A stretch of DNA of 64,000 bases, taken from the NCBI RefSeq assembly GCF_002482385.1, contig NZ_DLFW01000044.1:62001-126000 (forward strand), in the 5' to 3' direction. Origin of the DNA: Dysgonomonas sp. UBA7710 (lineage in GTDB: Bacteria > Bacteroidota > Bacteroidia > Bacteroidales > Dysgonomonadaceae). Below the pieces are notes generated by a model. The model did no database searches. It was not told the DNA's origin and saw only the letters and a list, made by a program, of their open reading frames with translations. Shown in pieces: positions 36,481 to 44,301 of the stretch (its first letter is position 1; every line of letters starts with the position of its first letter). The position numbers and the translations under genes were made by a program.

Positions 36481-36861
36481 ATGCAGAGATATCTTGTATT
36501 GGCAAACAGTAACGACTTGGTGAGGGTCTCTCCCGAGAGGATAGTTTATATATCCTCCGACGGGAATTACTCCACGATGGTGCTGGTCAATAAGGAAGAA
36601 CATCTGTTTTCTTTCAATCTGGGTACTTTCGAAAGGGTTATCGAGCAGCAGTTGTCCAATGATGCAGGTACTTTTATCCGCTTGGGTAAAAGCTTGATTA
36701 TAAATGCGCAATATATCTATTACGTGAACGTTTCCAAGCAGCAGATTATTCTTTCAGATATCAGCTTTCCCCATAAATTTGCACTCTCTGCTTCGAAAGA
36801 AGCATTGAAAGCATTGAAGACAGTATTGGAAGATAGTATAAAAAGCAGGAGAACCGAATAA
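36481..36861 (+). CDS. LytTR-domain DNA-binding regulator
   Basis: Protein of 126 residues made almost entirely of a LytTR domain: RVSPERIVYISSDGNYSTM near the start and GTFIRLGKSLIINAQYIYYV in the middle. There is no receiver domain and no membrane segment, so its activation must come from another protein or a ligand. Its stop codon overlaps the ATG of the next gene by one base (TAATG), so the two are almost certainly co-translated. It may control itself and its partner. Confidence 0.88.
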   Translation: MQRYLVLANSNDLVRVSPERIVYISSDGNYSTMVLVNKEEHLFSFNLGTFERVIEQQLSNDAGTFIRLGKSLIINAQYIYYVNVSKQQIILSDISFPHKFALSASKEALKALKTVLEDSIKSRRTE

Positions 36862-37742
36862 TGAGCAAGAAAGATATACAAACAGAAAACGAAGTCTACT
36901 TTCTTGGCTCAAAAGAAAGTAGGGACAAAAAGCCCGCCTCCAAAAAGAGGTGGCGGCTGATAGCTGCGGCTTGTATCGTGGTAGTAATAATAGCGGTATT
37001 GCTGATATTGCTATTGCGGAAACCGGATGCCGGCTATTACTTCGAACCTGAAATCGAAGAGGCTGTGCATACGGCAGGTGTAACTTCCGATACTATAAAA
37101 GCTATACCTGGTGATACTATAAAAGGATATGTCGAAATATTGGAAGAAACGGTGAATGATGTACCCATGTTTGTTTATGTACCTCGTCATGCAACACTGT
37201 CATTGTCTGTAGGTATGCCGGATAAGTCCGATTCAACGATTATTTTCATAACACAGGCAGCCGATATCAGGGGCGATAATTATGAGATAGTAGGCGATTT
37301 TGTCCTTGCCGGGGAAAAATTATCGAGGGGTGTTGCAAAAACAGGATTTTGCGCGGTCATTGACGGTGAAGTTATTATCGGAGTTTCAGATAATACTCCA
37401 TTGTTGCAAAAAGCGATTGAGTCGAAAGGCTATTTTTTCAGGCAATACCCATTGGTAGATGATGGAGTACTGGTGGAAAACAATCCGAAGAATAAATCGA
37501 TTCGCAGAGCACTGGCTACACGTTCCGGGAAGGTAATAATGGTTGAAAGCCGCAGCGCCGAGTCATTCCATGATTTTGCGCAGGCGCTGGTCGATATAGG
37601 GGTAAATGATGCGATATATCTGGTAGGAAGCAATACTGCATTTGGCTGGTACTATGACAAAGACCATATAAAGACTGAGTACGGAACTATCCAGTCTGAA
37701 CAGCTTCAGAATATATCTTATATCGTTTGGCGTTCGGAATGA
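36861..37742 (+). CDS. Membrane-anchored phosphodiester glycosidase-like protein (NAGPA/DUF2233 family)
   Basis: Protein of 293 residues with a charged cytoplasmic N-terminus, one membrane helix (about 32-51, AAACIVVVIIAVLLILLL) and an extracytoplasmic domain. The block RRALATRSGKVIMVESRSAESFHDFAQALVDIGVNDAIYL followed by a Gly/Ser turn matches the fold of the phosphodiester glycosidase family (PF09992). The usual LDGG motif reads LVGS here, so a key catalytic stretch is altered and activity is doubtful. It is translationally coupled to the LytTR gene and could act as its membrane partner. Confidence 0.65.
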   Translation: MSKKDIQTENEVYFLGSKESRDKKPASKKRWRLIAAACIVVVIIAVLLILLLRKPDAGYYFEPEIEEAVHTAGVTSDTIKAIPGDTIKGYVEILEETVNDVPMFVYVPRHATLSLSVGMPDKSDSTIIFITQAADIRGDNYEIVGDFVLAGEKLSRGVAKTGFCAVIDGEVIIGVSDNTPLLQKAIESKGYFFRQYPLVDDGVLVENNPKNKSIRRALATRSGKVIMVESRSAESFHDFAQALVDIGVNDAIYLVGSNTAFGWYYDKDHIKTEYGTIQSEQLQNISYIVWRSE

Positions 37743-37758
37743 GATACCTGTACGGAAA

Positions 37759-38049
37759 TCACTCCCATCCCTCATACCCGCCGTCGATGCTGTATACATC
37801 TTCAAAACCCTGCTCTGCAAGGAATTGGGCTACCATTTGGCTGCTATTTCCATGATAGCACATGACTAATATAGGATAGGTTTTATTTGTCATTGACACA
37901 AACCCGGGCAGGCTCAGGTGGGTAAGGTGTGTCGCTCCTTTTACATGTCCTTGCCGGAAACTTTCTTCATCTCTGATATCTACCAGTATTGTTTCGGGAT
38001 TCGATAGTTTTTCTTTGGCTTGATGCGGTGTAATTCTCTTTAACGGCAT
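37759..38049 (-). CDS. Rhodanese-like sulfurtransferase, single domain
   Basis: Cytoplasmic protein of 96 residues, the size of GlpE. It has the rhodanese frame VDIRDEESFRQGHVKGATHL and the active-site Cys64 in the loop MCYHGNSS, which carries the persulfide in sulfur transfer. The natural acceptor is unknown, and a role in thiol or cyanide metabolism is only a family expectation. It is a single gene that converges on the phosphodiester glycosidase-like gene with 16 bases between stop codons. Confidence 0.9.
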   Translation of the reverse strand: MPLKRITPHQAKEKLSNPETILVDIRDEESFRQGHVKGATHLTHLSLPGFVSMTNKTYPILVMCYHGNSSQMVAQFLAEQGFEDVYSIDGGYEGWE

Positions 38050-38159
38050 TCTTTTCTATTGTTATTAGTTTATTCTATATATTATTTGATGTTATAGATT
38101 GAACAAATTCAACTGGTTTTTGTTTTTAGTCTTAAAAATCACAAATAAAGGACACTGAC

Positions 38160-38963
38160 GTGCAAAAGAAACTATTACTTGCCTTATTGGCAATTATTCA
38201 ATCATCACTGATATTCGCTCAAGCCGAACCTGCCTATAAGAAAGGAACATTCTTCGCCCTGTGGGGCTGGAACAGGGATGCCTATACAAACTCCGATATT
38301 CATTTCAAGGGTAATGATTATGACTTTACTCTTCATAAAGTGAAAGCATCTGATAAACAAAATAAGATCAGCTATTTCAATTACCTCCGCCTCGATCGGA
38401 TAACCATTCCTCAAACAAACTTGCGTGTGGGGTATTTTATAAAAGATAATATGGCTATAACTTTAGGTGTAGACCATATGAAATACGTTATGGATCAGAA
38501 TCAGACGGTAAATATAGATGGACATGTAAAACCTGAATACCAGTCTCATGTAAATGACGACGGTTCTATAAAACTGACAGACGATTTCCTTACATTTGAG
38601 CATACCGACGGGCTGAACTATATAAATGCAGAACTGGAATATTATAAGAATTTCTTCCATAAAGGTATACTTAACGTGAATGGGCTGATCGGCGGTGGAG
38701 CCGGATTTCTTATGCCCCGGAGTAATGTCATGATGATGGGGAATGAACGGCACGATGCTTTTCATCTCGCAGGATTCGGGTTGAATGCAAAAGGCGGGCT
38801 GGATGTAAATTTCTGGAACTTGTTTTTCGTTCGTTCCGAAGTGAAAGAGGGATATATTAATATGCCAAGTATAAGGACGACCGAATCGTCGGACGACAAA
38901 GCTCATCAGGCATTCTGGTTTGCAGAACTGACTTATGCAATCGGGTTTAACTGGCATTTTTAA
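38160..38963 (+). CDS. Exported protein, probable small outer-membrane beta-barrel
   Basis: Protein of 267 residues with a signal peptide ending SLIFAQ (about residue 21). The body alternates polar and hydrophobic residues with many aromatics and ends in TYAIGFNWHF; a terminal aromatic is typical of outer-membrane barrels. The start is a GTG at 38160; AAAGGA nine bases upstream and the correct signal peptide support it, and no in-frame ATG lies nearby. I do not recognise a named family. It is divergent from the rhodanese gene. Confidence 0.7.
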   Translation: MQKKLLLALLAIIQSSLIFAQAEPAYKKGTFFALWGWNRDAYTNSDIHFKGNDYDFTLHKVKASDKQNKISYFNYLRLDRITIPQTNLRVGYFIKDNMAITLGVDHMKYVMDQNQTVNIDGHVKPEYQSHVNDDGSIKLTDDFLTFEHTDGLNYINAELEYYKNFFHKGILNVNGLIGGGAGFLMPRSNVMMMGNERHDAFHLAGFGLNAKGGLDVNFWNLFFVRSEVKEGYINMPSIRTTESSDDKAHQAFWFAELTYAIGFNWHF

Positions 38964-39079
38964 AAGTATCAAAGTTATCTATATAATATATTCAGTTATA
39001 CTCGGTGCAGTATTTAAAAAGTGTTTGTTGATTTTAGAGTAATCAGTAGTAAGCATTAAGTGTCTGATAACCGGTTACT

Positions 39080-39121
39080 GTTAACAGTATCCCCCTTTCG
39101 TACCTTTGGGGGACTGTTAAC
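39080..39121. repeat. Palindrome upstream of metA (GTTAACAGT / C-run type)
   Basis: GTTAACAGT (39080-39088) pairs with ACTGTTAAC (39113-39121), and CCCCC (39091-39095) pairs with GGGGG (39108-39112), with a two-base bulge. It combines the GTTAAC word of the heptamer tracts with the C-run/G-run palindrome. I see no SAM riboswitch here. Confidence 0.7.
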
Positions 39122-39131
39122 TTAAAAAAAT

Positions 39132-39159
39132 CATAACTCATAACCTATAACTCATAACT
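39132..39159. repeat. Heptamer tract upstream of metA
   Basis: Four exact 7-bp units (CATAACT, CATAACC, TATAACT types) lie 42 bases before the metA start codon. Confidence 0.85.
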
Positions 39160-39201
39160 AAATCATAACTTTGCATACTTGATTTGTAAAAGCTATAGAC
39201 C

Positions 39202-40167
39202 ATGCCAGTTAATATACCTAACAATCTTCCGGCGATTGAGATTCTGAAGAAAGAGAACATCTTTGTAATGAACCAACTCAGGGCTAACGAACAGGATATC
39301 CGTCCTTTGCGTGTGCTCATTCTCAATCTGATGCCTATTAAGATAATGACGGAGACTGATTTGATAAGGTTATTATCGAACAATCCGTTACAGGTAGAAG
39401 TCGAGTTTCTGAAGCTGGAAACCCATACTTCTAAGAACACTTCGGAAGAGCATCTTGAGATGTTCTACAAGAACTTCAGTGAGGTGAGGGATGATTTCTA
39501 TGATGGTATGATAATAACAGGTGCACCTGTTGAACTATATGAATTTGAAGAGGTAACTTACTGGCCCGAAATATCTTCTATATTCGATTGGGCGCGTACT
39601 CATGTGACTTCCACATTGTATATATGCTGGGCTGCACAGGCTGCCATGTATCATTTCTACGGGGTGAAAAAATATCCGCTACCGGAGAAAATGTTCGGTG
39701 TATTCAAGCATATTGCCCATGATAAGAAGTTCCCGTTATTCAGGGGGTTCGACGACGAGTTTTATATTCCTCATAGCCGCCATACAACCGTGAGGCGGGA
39801 AGATGTGCTTCGGCATCATGAGTTGAAAATACTGTCGGAATCGGATGATTCCGGTGTCGGAATAGTTGCATCCCGTGGAGGACGTGAATTTTACCTGACA
39901 GGACATTCCGAATATGCACCATATACACTTCATAACGAATATATACGGGATGCGGAAAAAGGCTTACCTATAAAGATTCCGCTCAATTATTATAAAAATG
40001 ACAATCCAGAGAACGGGCCGGTGGTACGCTGGTCGGGTCATGGTAATCTCTTATTTAATAATTGGCTCAACTACTTTGTTTATCAGGAAACTCCATATGA
40101 TAAAACGAAGATTAAAGATCTGGGTAATATAGATCCTATGAATGAGGGGTATATGTACCATATCTAA
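39202..40167 (+). CDS. metA: Homoserine O-acyltransferase MetA, predicted acetyl-CoA type
   Basis: First committed enzyme of methionine synthesis, 321 residues, cytoplasmic. The catalytic nucleophile is Cys142 in LYICWAAQAAMYHFYG, and the His and Glu partners are in GHSEY near residue 235. Although this family is often named succinyltransferase, residue 111 is Glu (ITGAPVE). In characterised MetA proteins Glu at this position goes with acetyl-CoA and Gly with succinyl-CoA, so I predict O-acetylhomoserine as product. Length is normal. It stands alone between repeat-rich gaps, with the U32 gene 37 bases downstream. Confidence 0.93.
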   Translation: MPVNIPNNLPAIEILKKENIFVMNQLRANEQDIRPLRVLILNLMPIKIMTETDLIRLLSNNPLQVEVEFLKLETHTSKNTSEEHLEMFYKNFSEVRDDFYDGMIITGAPVELYEFEEVTYWPEISSIFDWARTHVTSTLYICWAAQAAMYHFYGVKKYPLPEKMFGVFKHIAHDKKFPLFRGFDDEFYIPHSRHTTVRREDVLRHHELKILSESDDSGVGIVASRGGREFYLTGHSEYAPYTLHNEYIRDAEKGLPIKIPLNYYKNDNPENGPVVRWSGHGNLLFNNWLNYFVYQETPYDKTKIKDLGNIDPMNEGYMYHI

Positions 40168-40204
40168 GCTCAATTAATATAGAAACACTGTAACAAGACA
40201 AGCT

Positions 40205-42040
40205 TTGCTGAAAGCGCGCAAAATAGAGCTACTTGCTCCTGCTAAAAATCTGGAATGCGGTATTGAGGCCATCAATCACGGAGCGGACGCGGTATACATC
40301 GGCGCACCGAAATTCAGTGCGCGTGCAGCTGCCGGAAACACACTCGATGATATTAAGTCGCTGGCAGAGTATGCACATCAGTTCGGAGCAAAAGTATATG
40401 TCGCTCTGAATACCATACTGACAGATAGTGAATTGCAGGACGCCGAAAAACTCATCTGGCAGTTATATGCCGATGCCAAAATAGATGCGCTGATAATTCA
40501 GGATATGGGCATCACTATGCTCAATTTGCCACCGGTTGCGCTACATGCAAGCACACAAATGGATAACCGGAGCGCAGAGAAGGTGAAGTTTCTCGAAGAT
40601 GCGGGATTTAAGCAAATCGTATTGCCCCGGGAATTGACAATAGATGAAATAGCCGAAATTGCCGCCCATGTAAAAACTCCTCTCGAAGTCTTTGTGCATG
40701 GCGCATTGTGCGTATGTTACAGCGGGCAGTGTTATCTCAGTCAGGCTTTGTCGGGGCGAAGTGCAAACAAAGGAGCATGTGCGCAGTATTGCCGTTTACC
40801 GTACACGCTGGTTGACGCTGACGGAGAAGAGATAATGCAGAAGAAGCATTTTCTGTCGATGAAAGATCTCAATCTGTCGGATAATCTAGGAGAATTACTG
40901 GAGGCAGGTGTCAGTTCCCTGAAGATAGAAGGGCGGTTGAAAGATGTTTCCTATGTAAAAAATATCGTTGCCTATTACCGTATGAAACTGGACGCAGTAC
41001 TGAAGCGGGATTCCCGGTTTATAAGGGCTTCTTCGGGCAAATCTGTCTACACATTCGAACCCAATCCGGAGAAAAGTTTCAACAGGGGCTTTACCAAATA
41101 CTTTCTGCATGAACGCAGTAGTAATATGTGGTCGGTAGACTCACCCAAGTCGATAGGTGAACCGATCGGGAAGATTACTGAGATTACGACAAAATATATA
41201 AAGATTAATGGCTCTCAAAAGATACACAACGGCGATGGCCTTTGCTACTTCAATAATAAAAAAGAGCTGGAGGGTATCCATGTTAACCGTGTAGAAGGAG
41301 AGCTTATTTTTCCGGCAACGATTCCCGATGTTAAGCGCGGTACTTTTGTGTACCGTAATTATGACCATGAGTTTGAAAAGTTGCTGTCGAAGAAATCGGC
41401 GGAACGCCGTATAAGCGCGACTATTGAACTGAATGAAATCCCGTTCGGCTTTTCCTTAGAGATTACCGATGAAGACGGCAATTACGCTATACTCAATTTT
41501 GAAACGGAGAAACAAACGGCCCTGAAAGACCAAACTGAAAATATCCGGAATAATCTGAGCAAGACGGGTAATACGATATTTAAAGTGGAACAGGTCAATA
41601 TAAACTGGAACGATAGTTGGTTCGTCCCGGTGTCGCTGTTGTCGGAATGGAGAAGACAACTGACAGATAAACTATTATCCGTAAGGAAAATCAGATATCA
41701 ACAGGAAGTTGTCCCTCATAAGCATACCTCGCATGCTTTTCCAACTAAAGATATTACATATCTGGGGAATGTGATGAACGAAAAGAGCAGGCAATTTTAT
41801 ACGCAACATCAATCGTCGGTGGTGCAGCCTGCGTTTGAAAAACAGGCTCAAAAAGATGTCCCTCTGATGTTTACTCGTCATTGTATCAAACAGTCATTAG
41901 GTTGGTGCCCGAAAGAAGGAACTGAAAAACATCCTTACAAAGAACCTTTCTTTTTGATATATAACAATACGAAATTGCGTCTTTCGTTCGATTGCCGGAA
42001 TTGTGAGATGAAAGTATTTAACGATTCGTACGCAGAATAA
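40205..42040 (+). CDS. U32-family protein (collagenase-like; probable RNA hydroxylase RlhA/TrhP-type)
   Basis: Protein of 611 residues. The N-terminal U32 domain begins KIELLAPAKNLECGIEAINHGADAVYIG. It contains the conserved cysteine block ALCVCYSGQCYLSQALSGR with ACAQYCR soon after, which in RlhA and TrhP holds an iron-sulfur or prephenate-dependent hydroxylation centre. A C-terminal part ends with CKQSLGWCP and FDCRNCEM, another cysteine set. E. coli relatives hydroxylate 23S rRNA or tRNA; protease activity is an older assignment, and I think RNA modification more likely. The start is a TTG at 40205; no ATG fits the conserved N-terminus. Confidence 0.85.
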   Translation: MLKARKIELLAPAKNLECGIEAINHGADAVYIGAPKFSARAAAGNTLDDIKSLAEYAHQFGAKVYVALNTILTDSELQDAEKLIWQLYADAKIDALIIQDMGITMLNLPPVALHASTQMDNRSAEKVKFLEDAGFKQIVLPRELTIDEIAEIAAHVKTPLEVFVHGALCVCYSGQCYLSQALSGRSANKGACAQYCRLPYTLVDADGEEIMQKKHFLSMKDLNLSDNLGELLEAGVSSLKIEGRLKDVSYVKNIVAYYRMKLDAVLKRDSRFIRASSGKSVYTFEPNPEKSFNRGFTKYFLHERSSNMWSVDSPKSIGEPIGKITEITTKYIKINGSQKIHNGDGLCYFNNKKELEGIHVNRVEGELIFPATIPDVKRGTFVYRNYDHEFEKLLSKKSAERRISATIELNEIPFGFSLEITDEDGNYAILNFETEKQTALKDQTENIRNNLSKTGNTIFKVEQVNINWNDSWFVPVSLLSEWRRQLTDKLLSVRKIRYQQEVVPHKHTSHAFPTKDITYLGNVMNEKSRQFYTQHQSSVVQPAFEKQAQKDVPLMFTRHCIKQSLGWCPKEGTEKHPYKEPFFLIYNNTKLRLSFDCRNCEMKVFNDSYAE

Positions 42041-42061
42041 TATACATATTGATATTTTCTG

Positions 42062-42069
42062 TATCTTTG
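42062..42069 (+). promoter_or_regulatory. Putative -7 element before the VanZ/TlpA unit
   Basis: TATCTTTG matches TAnnTTTG, 22 bases after the U32 stop codon. No clear -33 TTTG is seen. It would place transcription start near 42076, just before a small poly-cysteine open frame. Confidence 0.35.
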
Positions 42070-42092
42070 AACCTATATTAGAAATACCTGAT

Positions 42093-42167
42093 ATGAGTAA
42101 TGCATGCAATTCAATGGGATACTCTCAAGTCTTAACCTGCTGTTGTTGTTTTACTTATTCAATGTAA
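42093..42167 (+). CDS. Candidate 24-residue poly-cysteine leader peptide
   Basis: A short frame from ATG at 42093 to TAA at 42165-42167 encodes MSNACNSMGYSQVLTCCCCF and four more residues. Four consecutive Cys codons (TGC TGT TGT TGT) sit near its end. It follows a -7-like box, and its stop codon touches the AGGTCTGCGACCT palindrome, 28 bases before the VanZ start. The downstream unit encodes a thioredoxin-like protein. Poly-Cys leaders that sense cysteine are known in mycobacteria; here this is only an analogy, and chance cannot be excluded. Confidence 0.3.
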   Translation: MSNACNSMGYSQVLTCCCCFTYSM

Positions 42168-42187
42168 TAAATAGGTCTGCGACCTTA
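42165..42187. repeat. AGGTCTGCGACCT palindrome, copy 3
   Basis: TAATAAATAGGTCTGCGACC followed by TTA, identical over this length to the copy at 19566-19588. It lies just before the VanZ start codon. Confidence 0.8.
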
Positions 42188-42195
42188 TTCATGCT

Positions 42196-42615
42196 ATGCT
42201 GAAAAGAATTGTAAGATATACCTGGCCCCCCGCGGTCATTGCTGTTATCATTTTTTATCTATGTTGCCTTATCCCTACAGATGATATACCTGATGTCGGG
42301 TTTCAGTTCTTTATCCCCGCCGATAAGATTGTGCATTTCCTGATGTATTTCGGTCTGGCCGGAGTGGCATCTTTCAATTATATCTTTTACAAAAAAGGGC
42401 ATATTATTATATTGAAGCTTGTTGTTTTCGCCATACTGGTCCCAATAATTTACGGGGGAGTGATAGAGATAATACAAGCGGAATATTTCCCGGGAAGGAG
42501 TGGAGATTGGTACGATTTTCTGGCTGATGCGCTGGGTGTACTGGCATCCTTACCTATTTCCCTTTGGTTTAGGCGTTTTATGTTAAACAGGCAATTACAG
42601 GAAGAAGACATATGA
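42196..42615 (+). CDS. VanZ-like family membrane protein
   Basis: Small inner-membrane protein of 139 residues with four predicted helices. It shows the VanZ-like signature: DKIVHFLMYFGLAG in the first half and a PGRSGDWYDFLADALGVL block in the second. The function of most members is unknown; VanZ itself gives low-level teicoplanin resistance. Its last four bases overlap the ATG of the TlpA-like gene (ATGA), so the two are translationally coupled. Confidence 0.87.
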   Translation: MLKRIVRYTWPPAVIAVIIFYLCCLIPTDDIPDVGFQFFIPADKIVHFLMYFGLAGVASFNYIFYKKGHIIILKLVVFAILVPIIYGGVIEIIQAEYFPGRSGDWYDFLADALGVLASLPISLWFRRFMLNRQLQEEDI

Positions 42616-43127
42616 AAAAGTCAATCGTTATTTTGTTCGCGTTATTTTTCTCAATGAGCATATTTTCTCAGGAAGAAAATTACCAATATAAAGTAAAAGT
42701 GGGAGATATTGCTCCCGATTTTGAAATGAGTTTGCCTTCGGGGCAAAAGGTGAAATTATCCTCTCTGAGAGGTAAGGTTGTTATGTTACAGTTCACTGCC
42801 AGCTGGTGTGGAGTTTGCCGTAAGGAAATGCCTCATATAGAGAAAGAGATATGGCAGAAGCATAAGGATAATCCGAATTTTGCGTTATATGGCATAGACC
42901 GTGAAGAGCCTGCCGAAACAGTATTGAAATTTGCCAAAGCGACAGGAGTGACTTATCCTATCGGTTTAGACCCGAAAGCGGATATATTTGGCACTTACGC
43001 GGAAAAAGAAGCGGGGATCACAAGGAATATCATCATTGATAAGAATGGAAAGATAGTAATGCTTACCCGGCTTTTCAAGATGGAGGAATTCAACGAAATG
43101 GTTGCCCTGATTGATTCTTTACTTTAA
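42612..43127 (+). CDS. TlpA/ResA-like thioredoxin-fold protein
   Basis: Exported thiol-disulfide protein of 171 residues; a signal peptide or anchor (about 1-20, ending IFSQ) directs it to the periplasm. The AhpC/TSA-like fold has the active site Cys66-Gly-Val-Cys69 in TASWCGVCRKEMPHIE and the cis-proline loop GITRNIIIDKNG. It should reduce disulfides in envelope proteins or cytochrome c precursors. The ATG overlaps the VanZ stop. A heptamer tract begins two bases after its stop codon. Confidence 0.9.
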   Translation: MKKSIVILFALFFSMSIFSQEENYQYKVKVGDIAPDFEMSLPSGQKVKLSSLRGKVVMLQFTASWCGVCRKEMPHIEKEIWQKHKDNPNFALYGIDREEPAETVLKFAKATGVTYPIGLDPKADIFGTYAEKEAGITRNIIIDKNGKIVMLTRLFKMEEFNEMVALIDSLL

Positions 43128-43128
43128 C

Positions 43129-43192
43129 AGTGAGCAGTAAGCAGTTATCAACTTGTATCTCGTATCTTGTTTACTTGTAACTCGTAACTTTT
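43129..43192. repeat. Two heptamer tracts between tlpA-like gene and hisH
   Basis: Three AGTAAGC-type units (43129-43149) are followed by units of TTGTATC and TCGTAAC type (43153-43188), with one unit of 8 bases. They fill most of the 75-base spacer, ending 10 bases before the hisH start. Confidence 0.8.
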
Positions 43193-43202
43193 TTATTAAA
43201 AA

Positions 43203-43796
43203 ATGAGTATCGTTATTATAAAATATAATGCAGGGAATATCTTTTCGGTAGAGCATGCTTTCAAACGTTTGGGCGTTGAAGCTATTGTATCTGCTGACAA
43301 AGAATTGATAAGGACTGCTGATAAAGTGATTTTTCCGGGGGTAGGAGAGGCCAGTTCTACGATGCATCATTTGCGTCAAACAGGATTGGATAAGCTTATT
43401 CCCGATTTGGAGCAGCCTGTGCTGGGTATTTGTCTGGGCATGCAGTTGATGTGCGCCCATTCCGAAGAAGGCGATGTGGATTGTTTGAATATATTTGGTG
43501 CGGAAGTAAAGCGCTTTGCATCCGAAAGACACGAAGATAAAGTGCCTCATATGGGATGGAATACAATTACAAATCTGAAAAGTGAGGTTTTTGACGATTC
43601 ACTGGAGGGGGAATTTGTATATTTTGTACATAGCTATTATGTAGCCAGTTGCAAGCATACGGCAGCAACAACGGATTATATCCTTCCATTTAGCGCGGCC
43701 ATTCATAAAGATAATTTTTATGCTACCCAGTTTCACCCTGAAAAGAGTGGGGGAGTGGGCGAAAAAATATTAAAGAATTTTTTGTTGAATACCTAA
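43203..43796 (+). CDS. hisH: Imidazole glycerol phosphate synthase, glutamine amidotransferase subunit
   Basis: Class I glutaminase of 197 residues that supplies ammonia to HisF for making imidazole glycerol phosphate and AICAR. The catalytic triad is Cys77 in VLGICLGMQL and His178/Glu180 in FHPEKSG. The oxyanion-type block PGVGEASSTM is in place. Length is normal for the family. It opens the histidine gene group of this window; a small DUF4870-like gene lies between it and hisA. Confidence 0.96.
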   Translation: MSIVIIKYNAGNIFSVEHAFKRLGVEAIVSADKELIRTADKVIFPGVGEASSTMHHLRQTGLDKLIPDLEQPVLGICLGMQLMCAHSEEGDVDCLNIFGAEVKRFASERHEDKVPHMGWNTITNLKSEVFDDSLEGEFVYFVHSYYVASCKHTAATTDYILPFSAAIHKDNFYATQFHPEKSGGVGEKILKNFLLNT

Positions 43797-43808
43797 TACC
43801 AATTTATC

Positions 43809-44291
43809 ATGGATAAGTACGATGAATTAAGGAAGCTGGAGGAGCTTAGGGCTCAGGGAGCAATTTCGGAAGAAGAATTTCAGCAGGAAAAGCACCGGAT
43901 ATTGAACCCCGGCAGCTATGGAAACGATGGAAGAGGATTAGGTGGTATACAGAAAGATACATATATCGTGCTGATGCACCTGTCGCAGTTTGCAGGCTTC
44001 CTGGTTCCGGGATTAGGCTTTATCCTTCCCATTGTGCTGTGGCTGGTAAACGCAAAAGAATATCCGGAAGTAGACAGGCATGGAAAGAATATCGCGAATT
44101 TCATGATAAGTATGCTTATTTATGCGACAATAGCCGGTATCTTCTGCATCACGATAATAGGAATTGTAATAGGGCTTCCGATGCTTATTATAATCGCGAT
44201 ACTCGAAATCGTATTCATAATCATTGCAGCAATAAAGGCCAGCAATGGAGAATATTGGAAGTATCCATTATCAATCACCTTTTTTTCTTAA
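43809..44291 (+). CDS. SHOCT plus DUF4870 membrane protein
   Basis: Protein of 160 residues. An N-terminal SHOCT-like helical hairpin (about 3-35, YDELRKLEELRAQGAISEEEFQ) is followed by a DUF4870/Tic20-like domain with three membrane helices (about 55-150). No catalytic residues are seen and the function is unknown. It lies 12 bases after hisH and 10 bases before hisA, so it is probably transcribed with the histidine genes. Confidence 0.8.
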   Translation: MDKYDELRKLEELRAQGAISEEEFQQEKHRILNPGSYGNDGRGLGGIQKDTYIVLMHLSQFAGFLVPGLGFILPIVLWLVNAKEYPEVDRHGKNIANFMISMLIYATIAGIFCITIIGIVIGLPMLIIIAILEIVFIIIAAIKASNGEYWKYPLSITFFS

Positions 44292-44301
44292 ATAACAGAG
44301 C

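Noticed and set aside
38964..39201. SAM riboswitch upstream of metA
   Set aside because: None of the SAM-I/II core motifs is seen; the region holds a palindrome and a heptamer tract.
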